Of a DNA stretch of 64,000 nucleotides, positions 22,297 through 33,012 are shown in pieces (the stretch's first letter is position 1; the number at the start of each line of letters is the position of its first letter). The DNA is from Gaeumannomyces sp. JS-464 (lineage: Eukaryota > Ascomycota > Sordariomycetes > Magnaporthales > Magnaporthaceae), in contig NGZR01000001.1 of assembly GCA_002197995.1 (NCBI GenBank), positions 11,303,501 through 11,367,500 on the forward strand, written 5' to 3'. Below the pieces are notes generated by a model. It did not search any database. It had not been told where the DNA came from and worked only from the letters and a program-made list of their open reading frames with translations. The translations under genes and the position numbers were made by a program.

Positions 22297-23403
22297 GGAC
22301 TAGGTATTCTGGCGCTGGAAGGAGTATATGTTTTTTTAAGACTCCTGCCCGTCTTGTCTTGGTAGAGACGCCTACCTACCTACCTACCTACCTACCTACC
22401 TAGGCACTTACAACCCGGTATCTTACCGGGCTGCTGGATCTTTTCTCTTGTTTTCTGCACCTGGCTCGCTATCGGCGGTAGGCAGGGCTTTACGGTTTTT
22501 TTTTTTCTCTTTTTTTCTGGCATGTACGGGGGCTGCTGCTTTTGTTTGCTTCTCGTATTCCCCGCGGCGAGCCAGCATCCATGTCGACGTCTTTCTATCA
22601 GGTCGACACCATGTTTTTGTCAGTTCCGGATATCCATAGCTTTTCAGGGGGGGCTATCAACGCCATGAAATTTTCTGTACGCACATGCCGTCTGCCTGCT
22701 TTCGTGTCTGATCCATGGTTCGCTGAGGAATTACGAGAGAAAGGCTGCGGCCCAGCTGGATTCACATGGGCAAAGCCCCCTCTGCTGAAGCTACGCATGG
22801 GAGGGAATTCCAGACTGCATTTTTGCAGCACTACACACGTCAATCACTGTCGAGGAACCCGAACCGGGGCCAAAGTCGCTGGACCGACCCAGAGAGGGTG
22901 GCTGATTATTCGTGCCTATGATTTCTTGCTTCAATACATATTCCAAAAAGCCCGACAAAGCGAAAAGTGTAAAACTCCAAAATCCCCGCCGTTCCACAGT
23001 GAAGAATACGAAAAACAAGGGAGCCTCCAGGCATGTAAAGCGCAAGGTCGTGCGTAGTGCATGTAAAGGGCGAGCGAGGATTCAGGGCGGCAGCAGCAAG
23101 AAGTAGTGGGAGGGATGCCATGGAAGTAGGTACCTATCCAGCTCCCTTCCAGTAAGCACGAGGTAGCGAAAAGGTGGCAGTAGACCCAAAAAGAAGAAGC
23201 AAAGCCATCCCTCTGACGCCATCCACGCCACATCTTCCCTAAAACGGCGCGGGGGCGGGGGGTATCTCGAAGGACCGAAACCATCATGATTTTTTTTTTC
23301 TCCCCTTCCTCCGCAAGCCCACCAAAAGAAGACCCCCAGCTGGAAAGAATTCGTTATTATAAAGGCGGGGTTATGTAAGCCTAGCAAGGCATGATGAACA
23401 CCC
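22297..23403. other. Convergent intergenic region (RNase H1 / Seb1)
   Basis: Contains the CCTA tetranucleotide repeat and 3' flanks of two convergent genes. Nothing else recognised. Confidence 0.6.
22372..22402. repeat. (CCTA)n tetranucleotide repeat
   Basis: About eight CCTA/CTAC units ending in CCTAGG, visible directly. The same CCTA/TAGG words recur elsewhere in the window. Confidence 0.95.
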
Positions 23404-26386
23404 CTAGGTCTTCTGCTCCTCAGGCGCCGGGAAGCTAAAGCCGGGAGGGAAAATGGGCATGCCGTTGCTGCCCGTGGTGATGCCGAACCCGAACTCAGGA
23501 ATGCTAACGTTATTAGCGTTGCCGGGCTGGTTCTTGCCGTCGTTGTCGTCGCCCGCGCGTCGGTTGTGTTCCCTGCCGCCGCCTCGACGCCGGCCACCCC
23601 GACCATTACCACCACCACCACCACCACCACCGCCACCACCACCACCGCCGCTGCCGCTGCCACCGTCGGCATGTTGGCCCTCATCGTCTCGTGACGACCT
23701 CGGGCCGTGGATGCCGCTCCGATCCGTCTGCATCCGGCGGCTGATGGCCTTGCTCGACACGCCGGCGCCGATCTCGATGTCGGGCTCCTCGACCACCATT
23801 CCTGTCGTGATGGGCTTTCCTCCGGTGCCGCCAAAGGGCGCCGTCAGCATCCACTTGCGGTCGGCCTCGGTGAGCCTGTGGATGGGGATGACGCTGATGC
23901 CGGCCGAGTAGTCACTGCAGTCGCGCGGGCCAAAGCCAACACCCCATCGTGTCTATCGAGTCTAGTTGTCAGCGTCTGGATTGTCTTGACCGAATTGAAG
24001 AAAGTTGCGGAGGAACGTACCCTTAATTGATGGTCCGAGGTGCGCATGTCGGCCATGCCCTCCTTCGCCGCAACCGCGTCCTTGCGGGTGAGCATCTTGA
24101 CGAAACCATGCCGCTTGTCGCGGTTTACGATGCACGTCTGGACCTCTCCAAAGCGGCTGAAAATGCTGCGCAGTTCGCTCTCGGGGCACCTAAAAAGAAA
24201 TCTCCAGTTGGTCATTCGTCCCTTTTTTTTTTTTTTTTTTTGCAATGATGGAGCATGTGTCCAGGGGAACGAGAGGAAAGAAAAGACGAAACCTACGTAA
24301 CACCTCCAATAAACAGTGTTCGGCTGAGAACCCGGATGTGGTTTTCAGGCAATGACCGATCAAACTCGAGGAACCTCTCGGGCTGTCCCTCACGGCGCGG
24401 GCTGGACGCACGGCGGCCTTGGCCAGGCGGAGACCGCTGGCGGTACTCGCCCCGAGAGCCCCTGCCACGATCGCGGTCTCCAAACTGCCGGTCGTCGCGG
24501 CCGCGGGGCGAGTGGCGGTTGTCCCAGTGCCGGCCCGGGGACCTCGATCGGGATCGTCCCCTGCCCCCACGGCCGGGCGACCTGTTGCCAAAGTCGCGGT
24601 CATGTGATTCTGCGGGATGGCTCGCATTCCAGCCGCCGTTGTTTACGTCTGCCGCGTTTCCGAATCCGTAGGGCCCAGATCCCTGTGGCGCGCCATACTG
24701 CGGGGCAGCCGCCGCGGCGCCCGTAGAGCCGCTGAGCTGCTTCACGATGGCAGTCACCATATCAGGAGCAATGCCCTGAGACAGCAGGGTTTGGATGAGC
24801 ACCAGCTGCTGGGCTCCGTCAACCTGAGACGGAGCGCCCGCTGCCGGAAACCCTCCTGCTTGGCTACCGGGCGCAGGGACAGGAGCGGCAAAGGTGCGGC
24901 GGCACCAGGGAATTGTGATGGGAGCTGGAATGGCAGAGTGGGCGGTGCGACTATAGGCGGCTGGGTAGCAGCCACCGCTGGCGGTTGGGTGGCTGGAAAG
25001 AATGGCATGCTGGGTTGGGCAGCCTGGGCCTGGGCCTGAGCCTGGGCCAACGCCGCAAGCAAAGCGGGCGGCAAAACGCTGCTACTAGCTGGCGGCGCAG
25101 AGGGCGCCACATACGGGGGTGCGGCGGCAGGAGCGGACACCGGCGCCGGCGCGGGTGCTGTGATACTAGGATTACTTGATGCAGCCGACGCATTCTGGCG
25201 CGCGATGTTGGCCAGCGTCTCCATGATGTTGGTCATGGCCGGAAGCACCCGGCGGGGCGGCTGGCGCCGCCGCCGCCGACGACGACGACATCAGCGCGGA
25301 CAGAGCATTTGGCGGCGGGCTACCCGGCGGAGTGGTAGACACTTCTGCGAACAAGAGCGTTTTTGGTCGGTTAGATGGGATACTACCGGCAGCCAAGAGA
25401 TCGGTTGGTGGTGGACAAGCAGACATACTCGGCGCGTTCAGCTTCGCCTTCCAGCCCTCGAGCATTCCCAAGGGAAACGTTTGTCCCTTATCCCAGATGT
25501 CGACTAGTTTGCGAATCTTCTCCTACAGTTGCCAAGAGATTTATGTGAGTCTTGTTGTCCTCTAATTGGGTCAAGTTCGCGAACCGTCCTGCAGCAGTAA
25601 ACGAGGCAAAAGGGCTAGGCCAGCTCGGTGAGAGCAGGCTAGAAGGGCACTGCCTGATGGGGCACGTCCGTGTTTGCCTTCCCATGCATCGCCTGGCTTT
25701 GCAGGCAATAGGAAAACAAGGCAGAAGACGGCAAGAGAGGTCACTCAGAGGGGACTCTCCACGCGCCAGCCACAAGATCCGTTTGTGAAGCGGAAGTGAA
25801 CTCGTCCCACACACACGATATGGGTTTTGTCGACCATCCGCCGCGCGCCTTGACCACTTTCCTCTGCCGCGACTACTGGTTTCGACTGTTATATGCAAGT
25901 TGCGTACCTTTTGATCCTCTGGGGCAGATGCCAGGATGTCGTTCATGAACGAGGGCATCAACTCTGTCACTCTATGAACTCCGGCGGCATAGGTGCCGTC
26001 CTCTGCGGCGCTGCTGACCGTCTGGCCCAGCTGCTTGGCCTGCTCCATCCACTTTCGGGTTACAGAGTCTACGACGTAGAGCACACCGAGCTTATGGGTT
26101 CCATTTGTTCGCTTGAAATGCGTAAAGATCTTCTGGATGATGACTGATTCGGACTGCGAGATTGGTTGAGCGACACCATGTCAGCAAGGAATGCGTGCAT
26201 ACTTGATTGGAACCGACAGGAGGCCTTCAAACACAGTCGCAGAAAGTCGACGTGGGAACATACTTTGATATTAGAGACGCAGAGAGCGGTGATGTCCTTG
26301 ATGCGCGATCCGGAAACCCCCGGCGGCTTGAGAGCCTGCATGGCCACAAGGCCAGCCTCCAACTCTGTTACTGGCATGGAGGACAT
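23404..26386 (-). CDS. seb1: Nrd1/Seb1-type RNA-binding transcription termination factor (two apparent 1-bp indels)
   Basis: Binds the RNA polymerase II CTD and nascent RNA to direct termination and 3'-end choice. Exons: 26386-26264, 26153-25908, 25522-25429, 25344-24297, 24189-24021 and 23952-23404; 742 residues. The N-terminal CTD-interacting domain runs from MSSMPVTELEAGL through SNIK, SESVIIQKIFTHFKRTNGTHK, LYVVDSVTRKW to IRKLVDIWDKGQTFP. A Pro/Ala/Gln linker, an Arg/Ser/Gly-rich tract (SRSRSPGR) and an RRM follow, with RNP2 RTLFIGGV and RNP1 KRHGFVKM. The C-terminus is Gly-rich (ACC/CCA repeat at about 23600-23650). The frame shifts near 25240 (extra G) and near 24885 (missing base); together they cancel, but the segment between must be read in the other frame. 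Probable sequence errors, as the yeast orthologues are essential. Confidence 0.88.
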
Positions 26387-28356
26387 CTTGTATGGACCTG
26401 CCGGAAATGTCGCCGATTATGTGCGTACGCCTGGTCTTCTGGCAGACACCTGTCCTGGCCTTGCGCTTATGCCGCAGGCTGGCTGGTCGGGAAATCGAGT
26501 ACGTGCGCACCCAAGGGATGCAGAGGCTCTAGTGAGAAGAGCAGCGAGACAATAGTATTCAGAACAAGTGCGAATGTGCGTCTCTCTTGCCCCCCACGTT
26601 TGTGCCCGTTGAATGGCCTCAATAGGCATCCACCGACGCGCCTCTTTCACGGTATTGAGCAGACCCAAAACTCTGCTTTACGCGTACGCGAGTATTACGG
26701 GGGTCGTCGCTGGTTACTGATGACACCTCGGTGCAGGCAACAGATGGACAAGCGAAGCGTCTGCTTCCGAGGTCGAGTCTCTCGAGATATGAGTACGTGT
26801 CCACGAAGAAGTCTCGCGGCTGCCTAGATGAGGTGTTGCAAAGCACGTCGTCCGGATGGAACAAACTGTTCAAGAAAAAGAGAGAGAGAAAAGACGAGTA
26901 TTCCGCGATTCCCGGATGGTTCGCCTTTGGAGAGTCGACGGTCGGGTCGAATTATTACGGAGAAGAAGGCTTGGTGATGATGTATGGTCGGTCGGGGAAG
27001 TTGGAGTGATAGAAAATGCGGCAGATTTGAAAACTTGGAGAGACAAAGGGCGGCCGGTTTTGTAATGTGTGTGGGAGGCAGTGCAAGACCGGAAACCAAA
27101 GAAGTCTGAGCGCCACATCGGCCCCGCTCGTGCTCTTTTTCTCTCCCTTCTGAGCGGTGGCGCTAGGTGGCACGTGCATGGGTGATACAGGCTAGGCCGC
27201 TCTCTTGATTGGTCGCTGCTCCAGGGAGCTTTCAACACCATTCCATTCTGATGGCATCATGTTGATTGGACTTCCATTCGCTTACATCAGCACGCCCATT
27301 ACGGATTGGATTGACACCCATTGCTTTGTTCTGATGAAGTGTTTGCTTTCTGTTTGTATTCCTCTTCTTTTTTTGTTCCTACCTGGTTGATACTTTTGCC
27401 CATCTGCTGTCCTTCCATTTTGTGTGCCATTGTGGTGACGCTGGGCAGTGGGGCTGTCAATTGTAGTTGTTCCGCATGCCCGTGAGCGATAAAGTGTATG
27501 GTAAAATGCAGACGGACGAGAGATTCCGGGAATAAGCGCCTTTCCGGCCTCTGCTCCAGGCCTCTCCAGCTGCATGCAGCAGGATTGATGATAGCGCCTT
27601 TCCAACACGCCACCCAACCCACTTTGTGTGATTCTCCCTGGTAGTATGCATACCGAGCTGTGATAACGCTCAATCCAGATTATCGGATCTGGAGTCGCAA
27701 ATGCCAGACGCTTGGGGGTGGAATCCTGACGTCAGGAACGCGTGGTTGCTGGCCGTTGAATATGCTTATTTTCTCCTCGTTTTTTTTCTTCTGCTGTTTG
27801 CGAGCGCGCGAGGATGCGGGCAATGATGACAGCGGTCCTGGGGTCACAGCTTCGAGCGGGCTCCCTCCACTCTCAGACCTGGACAGAGAGTGAGCCCATT
27901 CTTCGATTTGCCGTGAAGCGGCACCGCTGCGTAATATCTTGGCTGCGCTTCCACTCGCCCGAGGTCGCTTGTTGGGAGGGGAAGCAACGTCTTTTGCATG
28001 TGTTTATATTGTCCTGGCCTCACCACCACGAGCGCATGCTCGGCCATTATGGCTTTTCGTTTTTTCCTTTCTGTGCCCTGCATCTGATACGTGTCGTGTG
28101 CATTCAATTGGCCCCAAAGTTCCAGCCACTCGCACCCAATTCGGACGTTGACCTTCTGCTGTCCAGCTCACAACACGTTGAGCCCACAACGTTGGGAGGC
28201 GGCCCGCTCGATCAAGCCGTGAGTGGGAAAGTCCGTGCTTTCCCTGTCGCAACGACATTCTAGGTAAGTGCAACGTCCAGGTTTTTGCGCTGTGCCGGAC
28301 CCCCCGGTCATTCCGATTCGGCAACCTGCGGCCGCCCGCACTGGGGACAGCGATGC

Positions 28357-28387
<31 letters not shown>

Positions 28388-28563
28388 GCTTGCGGTTTTT
28401 TTGCAGCTCCCCGTCTTATTCTCCATTCCTCCTCATACACAACTTCCCTCCCTCGCTCAAGAGACGACCACTGTGTCCTCCAGTTCTTGTTTCTCCCCGG
28501 TCTGCAATTAGAATTTGTCTTCTCACATTGTACTTCATCTAGTTTGAGGACCTCTCTTTCACA
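26387..28563. other. Divergent intergenic region (Seb1 / citrate synthase)
   Basis: Contains promoters of both genes. A 27-base poly-T at 28357-28383 is followed by a CT-rich stretch just before the citrate synthase ATG, typical of strongly expressed fungal genes. No extra gene recognised. Confidence 0.6.
28357..28383. repeat. 27-base poly-T tract upstream of citrate synthase
   Basis: Uninterrupted T run about 180 bases upstream of the ATG; a candidate nucleosome-excluding promoter element. Confidence 0.9.
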
Positions 28564-30230
28564 ATGGCGTCCGCTGTGCGCTTCAGCTCCGCTGCCCTCA
28601 GGGCCTCGACCAGGGCCTCCTTCGCCCAAAGAACCGCTTTCACCGGCCTGCGATGCTACTCGGCCAAGACACAGGTAGGCGCACTCATTCTAGGCCCTCT
28701 AAGAACATTGTCATGCTGACCGTTTCTCCTGCCATGCGCCAGACCCTGAAGGAGCGCTTCGCCGAGCTGCTGCCTGAGAAGATCGAGCAGATCAAGACTC
28801 TGCGCAAGTGAGTTTCTGACCCCTCCGACATTGGCAGTATCTGTCACATACGCTGCTGGCCCCCGATCACTGACATCTCCCCCGTCTTCTCCCAGGGAGC
28901 ATGGTTCCAAGGTCGTCGACAAGGTCACCCTCGACCAGGTTTACGGTGGTGCCCGTGGTATCAAGGCCCTTGTCTGGGAGGGTTCGGTCCTTGACTCCGA
29001 GGAGGGTATCCGCTTCCGCGGCAAGACGATTCCCGAGTGCCAGGAGCTTCTTCCCAAGGCTCCCGGCGGCAAGGAGCCTCTTCCTGAGGGTAAGAACGCA
29101 GCGGATACCCCGCGCGCGCCCCACTTCAACAACATTGGCACTTCGTTCGCGCCGTAGGAATTGGCTAACTCACGATCTCTTTCCCAGGTCTCTTCTGGCT
29201 GCTGCTGACGGGCGAGGTTCCCAGCGAGGCCCAGGTCCGCGCTCTGTCGGCTGAGTGGGCCGCCCGGTCTGACATCCCCAAGTTCGTCGAGGAGCTGATC
29301 GACCGCTGCCCGACCGACCTGCACCCCATGGCTCAGTTCTCGCTGGCCGTCACCGCTCTGGAGCACACCTCGTCGTTCGCCAAGGCGTACGCCAAGGGCA
29401 TCAACAAGAAGGAATACTGGGGCTACACCTTTGAGGACTCCATGGACCTGATCGCCAAGCTGCCCACCATCGCTGCGCGCATCTACCAGAACGTCTTCGG
29501 CAGCGGCAAGGTCGCCCCCGTCCAGAAGGACAAGGACTACTCGTTCAACTTCGCCAACCAGCTCGGCTTCGGCAGCAACGAGGACTTTGTCGAGCTGATG
29601 CGCCTGTACCTGACCATCCACACTGACCACGAGGGTGGCAACGTCAGCGCCCATACCACGCACCTGGTCGGCTCTGCCCTGAGCTCGCCTTTCCTGTCGC
29701 TCGCTGCCGGTCTTAACGGTCTTGCTGGCCCCCTGCACGGCCTGGCTAACCAGGAGGTGCTCAACTGGCTTACCGAGATGAAGAAGGTGATCGGTGACGA
29801 CCTGAGCGACGAGTCTATCACCAAGTACCTTTGGGACACCCTGAACTCGGGCCGTGTCGTTCCCGGCTACGGCCACGCCGTCCTCCGCAAGACCGACCCC
29901 CGCTACACTGCCCAGCGCGTCTTTGCTCAGGCCAAGATGCCCGAGGATCCAATGTTCAAGCTGGTCAGCCAGGTCTACAAGATCGCCCCCAAGGTCCTCA
30001 CCGAGCACGGCAAGACCAAGAACCCCTACCCCAACGTCGACGCCCACTCTGGTGTTCTGCTGCAGTACTACGGCCTGACCCAGGCCAGCTACTACACGGT
30101 CTTGTTCGGCGTGTCCCGCGCCATCGGTGTCCTTCCCCAGCTGATCATCGACCGCGCCGTTGGTGCCCCGATCGAGAGGCCCAAGTCCTTCTCGACCGAG
30201 AAGTGGATCGAGATTGCCAAGAAGGCCTAA
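28564..30230 (+). CDS. cit-1: Citrate synthase, mitochondrial
   Basis: Condenses acetyl-CoA and oxaloacetate to citrate, the first step of the TCA cycle. Four exons: 28564-28674, 28743-28807, 28896-29089 and 29188-30230, all GT-AG, give 470 residues with no lesions. The N-terminus ([17 protein letters not shown]... RCYSAK) is rich in Arg, Ser and Ala, a classic mitochondrial presequence with an Arg-Cys-Tyr-Ser cleavage-like site. Catalytic residues of the family are present: His in [11 protein letters not shown], His in [16 protein letters not shown], and Asp in YPNVDAHSG. There is no C-terminal peroxisomal SKL, so this is the mitochondrial isoform. Codon use is strongly C-ending, as expected for a highly expressed gene. 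Downstream, in the same orientation, lies the citrate carrier Yhm2. Confidence 0.97.
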
Positions 30231-31854
30231 GCGCATTCTTGGTGAGGGGATGGGACTCGGTGGTTGTGTATTTTAGACATGCCAGTTTAATGGTTTTATT
30301 TTTCTGACGGAAAAGATGGAATCGGGCACTGGTCACGCGAAAAAGGGATGAATGGATGCCATGAAAGCTGTAAAGGGTTGTGTGGATTTCTAGACCTTTT
30401 CTGCGCGATACCATTACACCTTGTACAATATTCATCGTTCTCTTTCTTATTTTCTTTTCTTCTTTTTATTCTCAGTATTATACCAACGCGTTGAGAAGCC
30501 ACTCCTATTCAAGTCGTCTTGCTGCTTGCGACGCTCTGTATTGACGAGCCTGTTATTGTCAAGAAGCACCTTGGGTAGTTTAGTGCCGACTGTGGCGTGT
30601 GCAGAATGTCTGCTGTTCCGTCGGCCATCGGTAGCAGCATGGCCAACCTCTACGACTGGTGGATTGCGGCGTTGGCTCTTGACCGCCAGATACGGTCAGC
30701 ACGGGTTTGCGAGGATCGGAGTCCGATTGTGCCCCCACCACTAGGGGTGGGCGCGGGCCGTGAAGTCCGGGTAGGGGCTTGAACTTCCGAGTTCCTCCGG
30801 CATGTCCGCCATAGACTGTGGCTTCTGTGTTCTCCAGCCCCTGCACTTGCAGGCTTGCCCCAGCCTCGTATTGGGCTGAGGGGCCCTGATGGAGGACAGA
30901 TAGGTGACAGCCCGCCGGGAAGTTGGCCCTGTTTTACCCCAAGCCTTGTCCGGCACACAAAGACGAAAATATGCGACGGATTTGGTTGGATCGGGCTGGG
31001 CTGAAAATTTGCCAGTTCCCCAATGGTTGGGATGACGGCAGCAATTGAGCGGTCCCTGTTGAGCCCAGCAAGCTGAGACCCCTGGGATTTGGCGGTATCG
31101 GGGCAATTTAGTGGGTCCTAACCGGACAGCACAGGCCCGCTGGCTGCAGCCACTCGCGCAGGCTGGCCCGGAGGCTCAATTGACCTGGCCGTCTTCTGCC
31201 CCCAGGCATAGTCCGAATACCTTCACAAACTCTTCCTCATCATCCCCAGAGACGAAGCAGAATCGCGCCATTGGTACACTACAGACCGCGGTAGGTTTCG
31301 TCCCCCTTTTTGTGCCTAAGCCGGGACTGCATCAGCCTCCGAACCTCCCCACACCAGACGGCGCCCAATGCTGGAGCATTAGCCACCGACACAACGCTGC
31401 TGCATTTGCCCAGCCCTGCGGACCCGTCACACGTGCAAATCGAGTCGAGTCGTTATCGCCCAAAACTGTCGCGGCTCCATTTTTTGCTTGTCCCGATCGG
31501 CGTTACGAGGCGTTACGAGGCAATAGAAGCCGCGGGCGGGCTGTGGCTGACTCCCGAGATGGCAAGGTAGATCGATCCATCAGATAATCCAGTTGCAAAT
31601 CAACCGACTCGACTACGGCCTCGGCAGACCCTGAGCCCCTCGACCCCAACATCTAGACTACATCTACATCGGTAGACCGCACATCAACACCCCGCTGGTC
31701 CTTGTCTGGTTTCGCGCTCGACAGCCCACGCAGCCGCAAAACCAGCCAGCCTCGCCGTCCTCCCAGGTTTCGGAGAGAAACCCCCTTTTTCTGCGAAGAA
31801 GCACCCTACTGCCTTGGTCAGGCCCCTCCCCCGCCGCACACAACCCCCCGAGCC
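30231..31854. other. Intergenic between citrate synthase and Yhm2
   Basis: Citrate synthase 3' flank and Yhm2 promoter/leader. A short direct repeat (CGTTACGAGG twice, 31501-31521) is seen. The last 250 bases before the Yhm2 ATG are rich in C and lack a reliable upstream start. Confidence 0.55.
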
Positions 31855-33012
31855 ATGTCTGCCGCCGCCTCCGTTCCCGTTGCCTCGGGCGCCCCTGGTG
31901 CCACCGTCCAGAAGCTGGAGAAGAAGCCCATCAAGTTCTCCAATCTGCTGCTGGGCGCCGGCCTCAACATGTTTGAGGTCACCACCCTGGGTCAGCCCCT
32001 CGAGGTCACCAAAACCACGATGGCCGCCAACCGCGGCGACGGCATGGCTGCTGCCCTGGGCCGTATCTGGGCCCGTGGTGGTGTTCTTGGTTGTGAGTTC
32101 TCCCGTTGCTCTGCCGTTTTTGACCCGCGCACCCGCCCCCGAGAACCACGGCTTTTCCTCGGCGCAAAACTGACATGTTCTCTCGTGCGAACCATCAGTC
32201 TACCAGGGCCTGATTCCGTGGGCCTGGATCGAAGCCTCCACCAAGGGCGCTGTGCTGCTCTTCGTTGCTTCGGAGGCCGAGTACTACGCCCGCGCCGCTG
32301 GCGCCTCCGAGTTCGTGGGTGGCATCTCGGGCGGTGTTGTTGGCGGCGTGGCGCAGGCCTACGCCACCATGGGCTTCTGCACCTGCATGAAGACGGTCGA
32401 GATCACCAAGCACAAGATGGCCGCAACCGGTCAGGCTGCCCCCGGCACCTGGGCCACCTTCATGGACATCTACCGCCGGGAAGGTATCCGGGGCATCAAC
32501 AAGGGTGTCAACGCCGTCGCCATCCGGCAAATGACCAACTGGGGCTCGCGCTTCGGTCTCTCGCGTCTGGCCGAGCAGGGCATCCGTCGTGTGACGGGCA
32601 AGGAGCACAGCGAGAAGCTGAGCGCCTGGGAGAAGATCCTGGCCTCTGGTCTTGGCGGTGGCCTCTCGGCTTGGAACCAGCCTATCGAGGTCATCCGCGT
32701 CGAGATGCAGAGCAAAAAGGAGGACCCCAACCGCCCCAAGAAGATGACTGTGGGCAACACGTTCAAGTACATCTACGACTCCAACGGCATCAAGGGCCTA
32801 TACCGCGGTGTGACCCCGCGCATCGGCCTTGGCGTCTGGCAGACAATCTGCATGGTGGCCATGGGTGACATGTAAGTTTTTGCCAACCCCATAGGTTGCC
32901 TCTCCGTTGAGGTAGAGGTGATATGTTTGCTGACCAAGCTCTTCACCATCTATCCAGGGCCAAGACCTATGTCGAGAAGCTGACCGGCGAGAAGGTCACC
33001 GCAAAGCACTAG
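31855..33012 (+). CDS. yhm2: Mitochondrial citrate/2-oxoglutarate carrier Yhm2
   Basis: An inner-membrane antiporter that exports citrate in exchange for 2-oxoglutarate and was first described as an mtDNA-maintenance protein in yeast. Exons are 31855-32092, 32199-32871 and 32958-33012, giving 321 residues. It follows yeast Yhm2 closely along its length: [96 protein letters not shown] and [17 protein letters not shown]. The carrier signature Px[DE]xx[KR] appears in repeats 1 (PLEVTK) and 3 (PIEVIR), and a diverged one in repeat 2 (KTVEITK), as in Yhm2. The protein ends in AKH. No lesions. Placement next to citrate synthase suggests shared use in citrate export. Confidence 0.96.

Noticed and set aside
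28941..30236. 431-residue antisense frame over citrate synthase
   Set aside because: Same explanation: a shadow of C-ending codons in a highly expressed gene.
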